Shown in pieces: positions 56,493-64,000 of a stretch of 64,000 nt of DNA (positions within the stretch are counted from its first letter, which is position 1; every line of letters starts with the position of its first letter). This DNA is from Roseateles asaccharophilus (lineage in GTDB: Bacteria > Pseudomonadota > Gammaproteobacteria > Burkholderiales > Burkholderiaceae_C). A program made the translations under genes and the position numbers. The notes beneath the pieces are model-generated. The model did no database searches, was not told the DNA's origin, and was given only the letters and a program-made list of their open reading frames with translations. The DNA lies in assembly GCF_004362405.1 (NCBI RefSeq), contig NZ_SNXE01000013.1, positions 1 through 64,000 of the forward strand, written 5' to 3'.

Positions 56493-57383
56493 TCAGTCCT
56501 CGTAAGCGAAGTGACGGGCCACGGCCATCAAGGCCCATTCCAGCAGCAGGCCCACGATGCCGATCACGAAGATGGCGATGATGATGTGCTGGACATTGAG
56601 GTTGTTCCACTCGTCCCAGACCCAGAAGCCTATGCCCACGCCGCCGGTCAGCATCTCGGCCGCCACGATCACCAGCCAGGCCGTGCCCACCGAGAGGCGC
56701 ACGCCGGTGAGCATGTAGGGCAGCACCGCGGGGAAGAGGATCTTGCTGATGATCTTCCACTCGCTGAGGTTCAGCACGCGCGCCACGTTCAGGTAGTCCA
56801 CCGGCACCCGCTGCACGCCCACCGCGGTGTTCACCACCATGGGCCAGATGGAGCAGATGAAGATGGTCCAGATCGCGGCCGGATTGGCGCTCTTGAAGAC
56901 CAGCAGGCCGATGGGCAGCCAGGCCAGAGGCGAGACCGGCTTGAGCAGGCTGATCAGGGGCGAGACCATGCGGCTGACAAACTCGAAGCGCCCGATGATG
57001 AAGCCCAGCGGAATGCCCACCGCGGCCGCCAGACCGAAGCCCACGCCCACGCGGGCCAGCGAGTTCAGGATGTTCCAGCCTATACCCTGGTCATTGGGGC
57101 CCTTGCTGTAGAAGGGGTCCGAGAACAGCTTGACGGCGGCCTCGAAGGTGGCGGCCGGCGTGGGAAAGGCGCCGCCTTTCTGGGTCAGCAGGGCCCACAC
57201 GCCTATCAGCAGGGCCAGGCCCAGCAGGGGCGGCAGCACCCGCATCCACAGGGCGTTCCAGTCCAAGCCCGGGCGCGGCTTGGCGGCCACCGGCAGCGGC
57301 GCGGCGCTCGCTGGCGCGGCGGCCGCCATGGGCTGCGGTGTCGCGGCCGCTTCGCGCGGCGAATGAAAGACGGCACTGACCAT
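56493..57383 (-). CDS. nrtB: Nitrate ABC transporter, permease
   Basis: 296 residues. Ala/Pro-rich cytosolic N-terminus (about 45 residues), then about six membrane helices with the binding-protein-dependent transport signature around VPVDYLNVARVLNLSEWKII (20). Near-perfect ribosome site AAGGAG six bases before ATG. An upstream open extension reads into nrtA and is rejected. Confidence 0.93.
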   Translation of the reverse strand: MVSAVFHSPREAAATPQPMAAAAPASAAPLPVAAKPRPGLDWNALWMRVLPPLLGLALLIGVWALLTQKGGAFPTPAATFEAAVKLFSDPFYSKGPNDQGIGWNILNSLARVGVGFGLAAAVGIPLGFIIGRFEFVSRMVSPLISLLKPVSPLAWLPIGLLVFKSANPAAIWTIFICSIWPMVVNTAVGVQRVPVDYLNVARVLNLSEWKIISKILFPAVLPYMLTGVRLSVGTAWLVIVAAEMLTGGVGIGFWVWDEWNNLNVQHIIIAIFVIGIVGLLLEWALMAVARHFAYED

Positions 57384-57397
57384 GATGAACTCCTTGT

Positions 57398-58618
57398 TCA
57401 GGCCTTGACCTTGAAGGCGTCGGCGTACTTGGCGGGATCCTTGCCGTCCCAGACCACGCCGTCGATCAGCTTGGAGCTGCGCAGCATCTCCTTGGGCACA
57501 TTGATCTTGAGCTGGCTGGCGGCCTGCTTGTAGAGCTCGATCTGGTTGATCTGGCGGGCCACGCCCAGATAGTCGGGGTGTTCCTTGAGCAGGCCCCAGC
57601 GCTTGTGCTGGGTGAGGAACCACATGCCGTCGGACAGGTAGGGGAAGTTGACCGCACCGTCGTTGAAGAACTTCATGTGGTCGGGGTCGTCCCAGGTCTT
57701 GCCCAGGCCGTTCTGGTAGCGGCCCAGGATGCGCTGGTTGATCGCATCCACGCCGGTGTTCACATAGCTCTTCTCGGCGATGGTCTCGGCCATCTTCAGC
57801 TTGTTGGACAGGCTGGCATCGATCCAGCGGCTGGCCTCCAGCACGGCCATGATCACGGCGCGCGCGGTATTGGGGTGCTTCTTGACGAAGTCCGCCGTGC
57901 TGCCCAACACCTTCTCGGGATGGTCTTTCCAGACCTCCTGCGTGGTCGCCGCGGTGATGCCAATGCCGTCCATGATGGCGCGGTGGTTCCAGGGTTCACC
58001 CACGCAGAAGCCGTCCATATTGCCCACCCGCATATTTGCCACCATCTGCGGCGGGGGCACGGTGATGACCTTGGCATCCTTCATGGGGTTCACGCCCACG
58101 CTGGCCAGCCAGTAGTACAGCCACATGGCGTGGGTGCCGGTGGGGAAGGTCTGGGCGAAGGTGTATTCACGCTTCTCGCTGGCCATGAGCTTGGCCAGCG
58201 AGGCACCGTTCACCGCGCCCTTGTCCGCCAGCTTCTTGGACAGGGTGATGGCCTGACCGTTGTTGTTCAGGGTCATGAGCACGGCCATGTCCTTCTTGGG
58301 CCCGCCCAGGCCCAGGTGCACGCCGTAGACCAGGCCGTAGAGCACATGGGCCATGTCCAGCTCGCCGTTGACCAGCTTGTCGCGCACGCCGGCCCAGGAA
58401 GCCTCCTTGGTCGGCACGATCTTGACGCCGTACTTCTTGTCGAAGCCCAGCACCGAGGCCATGACCACCGAGGCGCAGTCGGTCAGCGGGATGAAGCCGA
58501 TGCGCACCTCCTCCTTCTCGGGCTTGTCCGAGCCGGAGGCCCAGACATGCGGCGCCACCAGGCTGCTGCCCACCGCGGCCGCACCGCCCATCAGCAGCTT
58601 GCGTCGTTCCTCGCTCAT
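57398..58618 (-). CDS. nrtA: Nitrate ABC transporter, substrate-binding protein
   Basis: 406 residues, NrtA/CmpA family. The N-terminus MSEERRKLLMGGAAAVGSSL (20) has twin Arg before a hydrophobic stretch, suggesting Tat export, with a cut near VWASG. The body has IGFIPLTDCASVVMA, FPTGTHAMWLYYWLASVGV and MDGFCVGEPWN, typical for nitrate-binding members. Start at 58618; an in-frame ATG 11 codons earlier is within the leader. First gene after the attenuator. In related systems a cytosolic NrtA-like protein, NasS, senses nitrate and holds NasT; none is encoded here. Confidence 0.92.
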   Translation of the reverse strand: MSEERRKLLMGGAAAVGSSLVAPHVWASGSDKPEKEEVRIGFIPLTDCASVVMASVLGFDKKYGVKIVPTKEASWAGVRDKLVNGELDMAHVLYGLVYGVHLGLGGPKKDMAVLMTLNNNGQAITLSKKLADKGAVNGASLAKLMASEKREYTFAQTFPTGTHAMWLYYWLASVGVNPMKDAKVITVPPPQMVANMRVGNMDGFCVGEPWNHRAIMDGIGITAATTQEVWKDHPEKVLGSTADFVKKHPNTARAVIMAVLEASRWIDASLSNKLKMAETIAEKSYVNTGVDAINQRILGRYQNGLGKTWDDPDHMKFFNDGAVNFPYLSDGMWFLTQHKRWGLLKEHPDYLGVARQINQIELYKQAASQLKINVPKEMLRSSKLIDGVVWDGKDPAKYADAFKVKA

Positions 58619-58678
58619 CAATCCTTCTCCCCGCGTCTTGCCGTCCAACATGCCGATCTCCAGCGTCGAAAGCCAATG

Positions 58679-58741
58679 AAAAAGGGCGCCCGATCCCACC
58701 CTCCAGCGCGGCAGCCGCGGCAGGAAGATGGATCGGACGCC
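58679..58741 (-). terminator. Leader terminator of the nitrate operon
   Basis: Minus-strand arms GGCGTCCGATCC (58730-58741) and GGATCGGGCGCC (58685-58696) pair over 12 bp with one G-U, followed by five U (58679-58683). The loop has its own GC-rich hairpin. It lies between promoter and nrtA, 60 bases before the ATG, so it can attenuate the whole operon. Confidence 0.85.
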
Positions 58742-58789
58742 TTTGTCCTAGAACCTGTTCAGAGCGAGACCCACGCCATTGCGGGCCTC
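58735..58789 (-). ncRNA. ANTAR (NasT) antiterminator hairpins P1 and P2
   Basis: P1 (58766-58789): arms GAGGCCCGC and GTGGGTCTC closing hexaloop AATGGC. P2 (58735-58748): arms GGAC and GTCC closing hexaloop AAAGGC. Both loops have A at position 1 and G at position 4, the known ANTAR-binding signature. The 3' arm of P2 is part of the terminator's 5' arm, so P2 and terminator exclude each other. NasT encoded next door is the obvious ligand. Confidence 0.8.
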
Positions 58790-58800
58790 AGACCAGCTTT

Positions 58801-58816
58801 AGCGAGAAGCGTGCCA
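58801..58816 (-). promoter_or_regulatory. Sigma-54 promoter of the nitrate operon
   Basis: Minus strand TGGCACG-CTTC-TCGCT against consensus TGGCACR-N4-TTGCW: GG and GC are at exact -24/-12 spacing with one mismatch. Transcription would begin near 58790, directly before P1. NtrC half-sites upstream are not clear. Confidence 0.75.
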
Positions 58817-58892
58817 GCGCTTTTCCGGCCGGTCTGGCGGTTTTGCGCACCGCCGGCAGGCGGGACGGCCTCATCTTGGTGCGGGCGCCGCC

Positions 58893-59534
58893 TCAGGATG
58901 GGCGCAGCAGCTGATGTGCCTCGATCACGCGCTCGGCGACCACGGCCAGCGGCTCACCACGATCCATGGCCAGGCGCCGCAGGCGCTTGTAGGCCGCATC
59001 CTCGTCCAGGCCCTGCTCGCTCATCAGAATGCCCTTGGCGCGCTCGATGCTCTTGCGCCCGCTCAGCTGGGCCTGGGCCTTGTTCAGCTCCTGGCGCAGG
59101 GCCAGGTCTTGCTCGAAGCGGGCAATCGCCACCTGCAGCACCGGCGCCAGCCGTGACGGCTGCAAGCCCGCCACCACATAGGCACTCACCCCGGCCTGCA
59201 GGGCCCGCCGCATGGGGTCGTCCGCCGCATCCTCGGAGAACACCACCACCGGCCGCGGCATCTGGCTGTTGAGCAGGGCGAGGTTCTCCACCGTGTCCCG
59301 GGTGGGGGACTCGCTGTCCACGATCACCACATCGGGCTTGAGGCGCAGCACGCAATCGTGGATCAAGGTGGCGGAGTCGATCACACCCACCACCTCGCAG
59401 CCCTGGCGGGTGAGCTCCTGCCGGATCAGCTCCACCCGGTGCGCGCCGTCGTCGATCAGGAGCACGCGCAAGCCCGCCGCGCCGGGCTGGGCCGGGCTGT
59501 AAGCAGGGGGCGACGGGCTGGAGGGCTGGAGCAT
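58893..59534 (-). CDS. nasT: NasT-type ANTAR antitermination regulator
   Basis: 213 residues. Receiver-like domain (LRVLLIDDGAHRVELIRQEL, 20; phospho-acceptor region VIVDSESP) and a C-terminal ANTAR RNA-binding domain (about 150-208: SIERAKGILMSEQGLDEDAA, 20). Binds paired hexaloop hairpins to prevent termination. It lies upstream of the nitrate operon on the same strand; its target lies in the gap after its stop. Start uncertain: ATG 59534 chosen; ATG 59564 and GTG 59588 are in frame, none with a good ribosome site. Confidence 0.87.
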   Translation of the reverse strand: MLQPSSPSPPAYSPAQPGAAGLRVLLIDDGAHRVELIRQELTRQGCEVVGVIDSATLIHDCVLRLKPDVVIVDSESPTRDTVENLALLNSQMPRPVVVFSEDAADDPMRRALQAGVSAYVVAGLQPSRLAPVLQVAIARFEQDLALRQELNKAQAQLSGRKSIERAKGILMSEQGLDEDAAYKRLRRLAMDRGEPLAVVAERVIEAHQLLRPS

Positions 59535-59544
59535 GGGCAGGGGC

Positions 59545-59559
59545 GGCAGACGGTCTGCC
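59545..59559 (-). promoter_or_regulatory. Palindrome at the nasT 5' end
   Basis: GGCAGAC-G-GTCTGCC, perfect 7-base arms. It lies just upstream of the chosen nasT start, or within the first codons if an earlier start is used. Possible operator or mRNA hairpin. Confidence 0.35.
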
Positions 59560-59599
59560 CTCATCGCGCAAAAAGCATGCCGCCCCACCCGGACTTGAT

Positions 59600-59635
59600 T
59601 TGACGTTTACGTAAACGTCAATCAAACCCTAGAAT
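59600..59635 (+). promoter_or_regulatory. LiuR-type palindrome and promoter of icmF
   Basis: Perfect 22-bp palindrome, TTGACGTTTAC joined to GTAAACGTCAA (59600-59621). It overlaps the -35 of a plausible promoter TTTACG (59606-59611) - 18 bases - TAGAAT (59630-59635). A near copy lies beside liuR (29933-29954). Suggests LiuR control of icmF. Confidence 0.65.
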
Positions 59636-59706
59636 CCAGCCATCCCTGCTGATAGAAAGACAGCGTGGCCGCGGCCGCCCCGAGCCGACCACGCAGGAGA
59701 CAAGCC

Positions 59707-62700
59707 ATGACCGATCTGTCCGCCGAGTACAAAGCCCTGGCCGAGTACCGCCCCGCCAACAAGGTGCGCTTCGTGACGGCCGCCAGCCTGTTTGACGGCC
59801 ATGACGCCGCGATCAACATCATGCGGCGCATCCTGCAGAGCATGGGGGCCGAGGTCATCCACCTGGGCCACAACCGCTCGGTGGACGAGGTGGTGAACGC
59901 CGCGCTGCAGGAAGACGTGCAGGGCATTGCCATCAGCAGCTACCAGGGTGGCCATGTCGAGTACTTCAAGTACATGGTGGAGCTGCTGCGCGCGCGCGGC
60001 GGCGAGAACATCCAGGTCTTCGGCGGCGGCGGCGGCGTGATCGTGCCGGCCGAGATCCGCGATCTGCATGAACACGGCGTGCGCATCTACAGCCCCGAGG
60101 ACGGCCAGCGCATGGGCCTGCAAGGCATGATCGGCGAGATGGTCATGCGCTGCGACCGCGATCTCTCCGAGGCCGCGCCGCAGTCGCTGGACGCCATCCG
60201 CGGCCATGGCCAGGATGCCTGGCGCGCCCTGGCCCGCCTGATCACGGCGCTGGAAAACGGCAAGGCCGATGCGGGGCTTGTGGCCGCGCTGCAGGCCGCG
60301 GCCCAGCAGATCAAGACGCCGGTGCTGGGCATCACCGGCACCGGCGGCGCGGGCAAGAGCAGCCTCACCGACGAGCTGATCCGCCGTCTGCGCCTGGACC
60401 AGGGCGACGCGCTGCGCGTGGCCGTGATCTCCATCGACCCCTCGCGCCGCAAGAGTGGCGGCGCCCTGCTGGGCGACCGCATCCGCATGAACGCCATCAG
60501 CCCTTGGCAGAACGGCGCCCGCGTCTTCATGCGCAGCCTGGCCACGCGCGACTTCGGCAGCGAGATCTCCCAGGCTCTGCCCGATGTGGTGGCCGCGGCC
60601 AAGGTGGCGGGCTTTGACCTGGTGATCGTGGAGACCTCGGGCATCGGCCAGGGCGACGCCGCCATCGTGCCGCATGTGGATGTGCCCATGTATGTGATGA
60701 CGCCCGAGTTCGGCGCCGCCAGCCAGCTCGAGAAGATCGATATGCTGGACTTCGCCGAGTTCGTGGCCATCAACAAGTTCGACCGCAAGGGCGCGCTGGA
60801 CGCGCTGCGCGATGTGGCCAAGCAGGTGCAGCGCAACAAGGAGGCCTGGGGCAAGCGGCCCGAGGAGATGCCGGTCTTCGGCACCATGGCCAGCCGCTTC
60901 AATGACGACGGCGTCACCGCGCTCTACCAGGCCCTGAAAGCCCGCCTGGCCGAGCTGGGTCTGAACGTTGCCGAGGGCCGCCTGCCCGCGGTGCAGACCC
61001 GCCACAGCACGCACCAGACCCCTATCGTGCCGGCCGCGCGCGTGCGCTACCTGGCCGAGATCAGCGACACCGTGCGTGGCTACAAGAAGTCGGCCCGCGC
61101 CCAGGCCCGCCTCGCGCGCGAGGCCCAGCAGCTGCGCGCTTCTATTGCCATGCTGCAGGCCGACAACCCGTCCAAGGCGGGTGCGGTCGGCGCCCTGGGT
61201 GAGCTGGCCCAGGCCCGCGAGCTGCAGCTGCTGCCCGCCAATGCCCAGCTGCTGGCGCAGTGGCCGGATATGCAGAAGGCCTATGCCGGCGACGAGTACG
61301 TGGTGAAGATCCGCGACAAGGAGATCCGCACCAGCCTGATCCACACCAGCCTCTCCGGCACCAAGATCCGCAAGGTGGTGCTGCCGCAGTACGAGTGCCA
61401 TGGCGAGCTGCTCAAGTGGCTGCTGCTGGAAAACGTGCCGGGCAGCTTCCCCTACACGGCCGGCGTCTTCGCCTTCAAGCGCGAGGGCGAGGATCCCACC
61501 CGCATGTTCGCCGGCGAGGGCGATGCCTTCCGCACCAACCGCCGCTTCAAGCTGGTCAGCGAGGGCATGCCGGCCAAGCGCCTGTCCACCGCCTTCGACT
61601 CGGTCACGCTCTACGGCGCTGACCCCGACCCGCGGCCGGACATCTACGGCAAGGTGGGCAACTCCGGCGTGTCCATCGCCACGCTGGAAGACATGAAGGT
61701 GCTGTACGACGGCTTCGACCTCTGCAGCCCCACGACCAGCGTGTCCATGACCATCAACGGGCCGGCGCCCACCATCCTGGCGATGTTCATGAACACCGCC
61801 ATCGACCAGCAGCTGGACAAGTTCCGCGCCGACAACGGCCGCGCCCCCACGGCCGACGAGGCCGCCAAGATCCGGGACTGGGTGCTGGCCAATGTGCGCG
61901 GCACCGTGCAGGCCGACATCCTGAAGGAAGACCAGGGCCAGAACACCTGCATCTTCTCCACCGAGTTCTCGCTCAAGGTGATGGGCGATATCGCCGAGTA
62001 CTTCGTGCACCACAATGTGCGCAACTTCTACTCGGTGAGCATCTCCGGCTATCACATCGCCGAGGCGGGCGCCAACCCCATCAGCCAGCTGGCGCTGACG
62101 CTGTCCAACGGCTTCACCTTTGTGGAGGCCTATCTGGCGCGCGGCATGCACATCGACGACTTCGCGCCCAATCTGAGCTTCTTCTTCAGCAACGGCATGG
62201 ACCCGGAGTACACCGTGCTGGGCCGCGTGGCGCGCCGCATCTGGGCCGTGGCCATGCGCGACAAGTACGGCGCCAACGAGCGCTCGCAAAAGCTGAAGTA
62301 CCACATCCAAACCTCGGGCCGCAGCCTGCACGCCCAGGAAATCGCCTTCAACGACATCCGCACCACCCTGCAGGCCCTGATCGCGATCTACGACAACTGC
62401 AACAGCCTGCACACCAACGCCTACGACGAGGCCATCACCACGCCTACCGAGGAGAGCGTGCGCCGCGCCATGGCCATCCAGCTCATCATCAACCGCGAAT
62501 GGGGCCTGGCCAAGAACGAGAACCCCAGCCAGGGCGCCTTCATCATCGAGGAGCTGACCGAGCTGGTGGAAGAGGCGGTGCTGCAGGAGTTCGAGCGCAT
62601 TGCCGAGCGCGGCGGCGTGCTGGGCGCCATGGAGACCGGCTACCAGCGTGGCCGCATCCAGGAGGAAAGCCTGCACTACGAGATGCTCAAGCACACCGGC

Positions 62701-62997
62701 GAGTACCCCATCATCGGCGTCAACACCTTCCGCAACCCGCATGGCGACCCGGTGCCCGAGCACATCGAACTGGCCCGCTCCACCGAGGAAGAAAAGCAAA
62801 GTCAGCTCAGCCGCCTGGCCGACTTCCACCAGCGCCACGCGGCCGACGGCCCGGCCATGCTGCAGCGCCTGCAGCAGGCCGTGATCGAGAACCGCAATGT
62901 TTTCGAGGTGCTGATGGACGCGGTGCGCGTCTGCTCCCTGGGTCAGATCACCAGCGCCCTGTTCGAGGTGGGCGGCCAGTACCGCCGCAGCATGTAA
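59707..62997 (+). CDS. icmF: Fused isobutyryl-CoA mutase (IcmF)
   Basis: 1096 residues. Order: B12-binding domain (FDGHDAAIN with His32), MeaI-type G-protein chaperone (P-loop GTGGAGKSS near 211-219, NKFD), linker, and mutase barrel. Gln745 in QGQNTCIF sits where methylmalonyl-CoA mutases have Arg, supporting isobutyryl-CoA as substrate. It interconverts isobutyryl- and n-butyryl-CoA (and slowly isovaleryl-/pivalyl-CoA). AGGAG seven bases before the ATG at 59707 decides the start over an in-frame codon at 59665. Confidence 0.95.
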   Translation: MTDLSAEYKALAEYRPANKVRFVTAASLFDGHDAAINIMRRILQSMGAEVIHLGHNRSVDEVVNAALQEDVQGIAISSYQGGHVEYFKYMVELLRARGGENIQVFGGGGGVIVPAEIRDLHEHGVRIYSPEDGQRMGLQGMIGEMVMRCDRDLSEAAPQSLDAIRGHGQDAWRALARLITALENGKADAGLVAALQAAAQQIKTPVLGITGTGGAGKSSLTDELIRRLRLDQGDALRVAVISIDPSRRKSGGALLGDRIRMNAISPWQNGARVFMRSLATRDFGSEISQALPDVVAAAKVAGFDLVIVETSGIGQGDAAIVPHVDVPMYVMTPEFGAASQLEKIDMLDFAEFVAINKFDRKGALDALRDVAKQVQRNKEAWGKRPEEMPVFGTMASRFNDDGVTALYQALKARLAELGLNVAEGRLPAVQTRHSTHQTPIVPAARVRYLAEISDTVRGYKKSARAQARLAREAQQLRASIAMLQADNPSKAGAVGALGELAQARELQLLPANAQLLAQWPDMQKAYAGDEYVVKIRDKEIRTSLIHTSLSGTKIRKVVLPQYECHGELLKWLLLENVPGSFPYTAGVFAFKREGEDPTRMFAGEGDAFRTNRRFKLVSEGMPAKRLSTAFDSVTLYGADPDPRPDIYGKVGNSGVSIATLEDMKVLYDGFDLCSPTTSVSMTINGPAPTILAMFMNTAIDQQLDKFRADNGRAPTADEAAKIRDWVLANVRGTVQADILKEDQGQNTCIFSTEFSLKVMGDIAEYFVHHNVRNFYSVSISGYHIAEAGANPISQLALTLSNGFTFVEAYLARGMHIDDFAPNLSFFFSNGMDPEYTVLGRVARRIWAVAMRDKYGANERSQKLKYHIQTSGRSLHAQEIAFNDIRTTLQALIAIYDNCNSLHTNAYDEAITTPTEESVRRAMAIQLIINREWGLAKNENPSQGAFIIEELTELVEEAVLQEFERIAERGGVLGAMETGYQRGRIQEESLHYEMLKHTGEYPIIGVNTFRNPHGDPVPEHIELARSTEEEKQSQLSRLADFHQRHAADGPAMLQRLQQAVIENRNVFEVLMDAVRVCSLGQITSALFEVGGQYRRSM

Positions 62998-63480
62998 TCA
63001 GGCCGGGCGCTGAAAGCCGCCCTCCACCCAGGCCGTGGCGCTGGCGCGGCTGAGCTTGTAGTTCGGCCGCACCTTGACCTGGGCCAGGACCTCGTCCTCG
63101 CCCGGGGCGCGGGCACTCAGCAGGGCATAGGGCTCCAGCTCATCGGGCACGATGTCCAGGCAGACCTCCAGCACCTGCTCGCCCACATGCACGCGCAGGC
63201 TCTGGTGCAGCTGGGCATGCAGCTGCTGCTCATGGCGGCGCAGCACCTCGGAGGCCGTCTTCACCAGGGTGTTGAAGGCATTCACATCCAGTGGCTTGGG
63301 GTTCTTCTTGTCCCGCCCCATGGTCCAGGGCCCCACCAGGGCCGGCTCGCTCTCGCCCGCCAGGGTCATGGCCACGGCCCAGCCCTCGTCGTCCTCGTTC
63401 TTGATCACGCGCGCGGTCCAGCGCTCGTCCTGCCAGAGGCGAGCTTCCTGGATGATGGGGCGGTCGTCGGCGTCGGACAT
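62998..63480 (-). CDS. Conserved hypothetical protein
   Basis: 160 residues, no family recognised. Compact alpha/beta protein without signal or membrane helix; it has WTARVIKNEDDEGWAVAMTL (20) and a central segment VKTASEVLRRHEQQLHAQLH (20), and ends in RASATAWVEGGFQRPA. The stop lies directly against the icmF stop on the other strand (no gap). Start MSDADDRPII chosen; an upstream extension is unlikely. Confidence 0.7.
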   Translation of the reverse strand: MSDADDRPIIQEARLWQDERWTARVIKNEDDEGWAVAMTLAGESEPALVGPWTMGRDKKNPKPLDVNAFNTLVKTASEVLRRHEQQLHAQLHQSLRVHVGEQVLEVCLDIVPDELEPYALLSARAPGEDEVLAQVKVRPNYKLSRASATAWVEGGFQRPA

Positions 63481-63584
63481 GGCAGGGCAGTCGGTGAACA
63501 GGGCGCGCAGCATACGCCATTGGCGCCGCAGGCAATGCCCCCGCGCCTGCGCCGGCTGGCCGGGCGTGGGCAGAATCCGCGCCC

Positions 63585-64000
63585 ATGGATTCAATCTCCC
63601 AAATCGCCCTGGGTGCCGCCGTCAGCGTGGCCGTCATGGGCCGCCGCACGGCCTTGTGGAAAGCCGCCCTCTGGGGTGCCGCCTGCGGCACCCTGCCCGA
63701 TCTGGATGCCCTGATCGACCATGGTGACGCGCTCAGCAATATGGTGCTGCACCGGGCGGACAGCCATGCCCTGTTCTGGCTCAGCCTGCTGGCGGCCCCG
63801 CTGGGCACGAGCTTCGCCTGGCTGCTGGGTGAGCGTCAGCACTTGCGCCGCTGGGTGCTCGCCACCTGGCTGACCCTGATCACCCACCCGCTGCTGGACT
63901 GGATGACCATCTACGGCACCCAGCTCTTGCGCCCCTTCTCCAGCGAGCCGCTGGGCCTGGGCAGCATCTTTATCATCGACCCGCTCTACACCCTGCCCCT
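63585..64000 (+). CDS. Membrane metal-dependent hydrolase (DUF457/YdjM-like), partial
   Basis: The first about 138 residues are present; the gene continues beyond the right edge. Visible are a hydrophobic N-terminus, LPDLDAL (Asp pair), LHRADSHAL, a membrane helix (LSLLAAPLGTSFAWLL), and ITHPLLDWMTIYGTQLL, the His/Asp pattern of the YdjM/DUF457 inner-membrane hydrolases. The start ATG at 63585 is the first in frame. Confidence 0.82.
   Translation, partial: MDSISQIALGAAVSVAVMGRRTALWKAALWGAACGTLPDLDALIDHGDALSNMVLHRADSHALFWLSLLAAPLGTSFAWLLGERQHLRRWVLATWLTLITHPLLDWMTIYGTQLLRPFSSEPLGLGSIFIIDPLYTLP

Noticed and set aside
58831-58892. NtrC enhancer upstream of the sigma-54 promoter
   Set aside because: GCACC and GGTGC pieces occur but not at proper dyad spacing, so not called.
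59629-62838. 1069-codon open frame antisense to icmF
   Set aside because: Shadow of icmF third positions; composition dominated by Gly, His, Leu, Ala and Val with no domain.

Overview
The window is high-GC, gene-dense chromosomal DNA of a betaproteobacterium, most likely of order Burkholderiales (a Roseateles/Pelomonas/Rubrivivax-like relative). The assignment rests on gene order (dksA - STAS protein - hslV - hslU; corC-lnt-glyQ-glyS-gmhB-plsC), on protein style, and on short GC-rich hairpin repeats of the kind common between Burkholderiales genes. I see no tRNA, rRNA, insertion sequence, phage or CRISPR array. No gap between genes exceeds 300 bases.

Layout. 1-2 kb: two minus-strand lipoprotein genes. 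The first runs off the left edge and carries a hexanucleotide repeat coding Pro-Thr; the second looks like a degenerate subtilase. 2.2-3.2 kb: Zn alcohol dehydrogenase adhP behind an FNR-type box. 3.3-13.2 kb: a long minus-strand leucine/isovalerate catabolic operon (methylcrotonyl-CoA carboxylase beta, methylglutaconyl-CoA hydratase, carboxylase alpha, HMG-CoA lyase) with bioA-bioF-bioD-bioB nested inside it, divergent from a TetR regulator. 14.1-17.3 kb: copper efflux (CopZ-like, CopA, CueR). 17.6-21.1 kb: two pirins, azoreductase and its LysR regulator. 21.2 kb: TonB-like protein. 22.1-28.0 kb: TPP riboswitch and thiC-thiO-thiS-thiG-thiDE. 28.1-31.1 kb: small genes, LiuR-type MerR regulator and a metallo-beta-lactamase-fold protein. 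31.4-39.1 kb: minus-strand envelope/translation operon corC-lnt-glyQ-glyS-gmhB-plsC-ygjP-like. 39.2-45.1 kb: CobW-family GTPase, dksA, STAS protein, hslVU. 45.1-49.2 kb: coaX and two tandem chemoreceptors. 49.1-59.5 kb: complete assimilatory nitrate system nasT / nrtA-nrtB-nrtD-nirB-nirD-nasA-cobA on the minus strand. 59.6-63 kb: fused isobutyryl-CoA mutase icmF. The right edge cuts a membrane metal-dependent hydrolase gene.

How the genes work together. The liu operon makes a biotin-dependent carboxylase together with the enzymes that make biotin. The nitrate operon imports nitrate, reduces it to ammonium, and supplies the siroheme methyltransferase. Its leader carries a sigma-54 promoter, two hexaloop hairpins of ANTAR type and an overlapping terminator, so nitrogen status and NasT probably control it together. 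A LiuR-type palindrome occurs twice, between liuR and the MBL gene and in front of icmF, which would link the mutase to branched-chain acyl-CoA sensing.

The observations most worth checking are the sigma-54/ANTAR leader, the repeat element read in frame inside the MBL gene, the apparent loss of two catalytic aspartates in GmhB, the paired operators of the TetR regulator, the LiuR-box link to icmF, and the degenerate subtilase lipoprotein.
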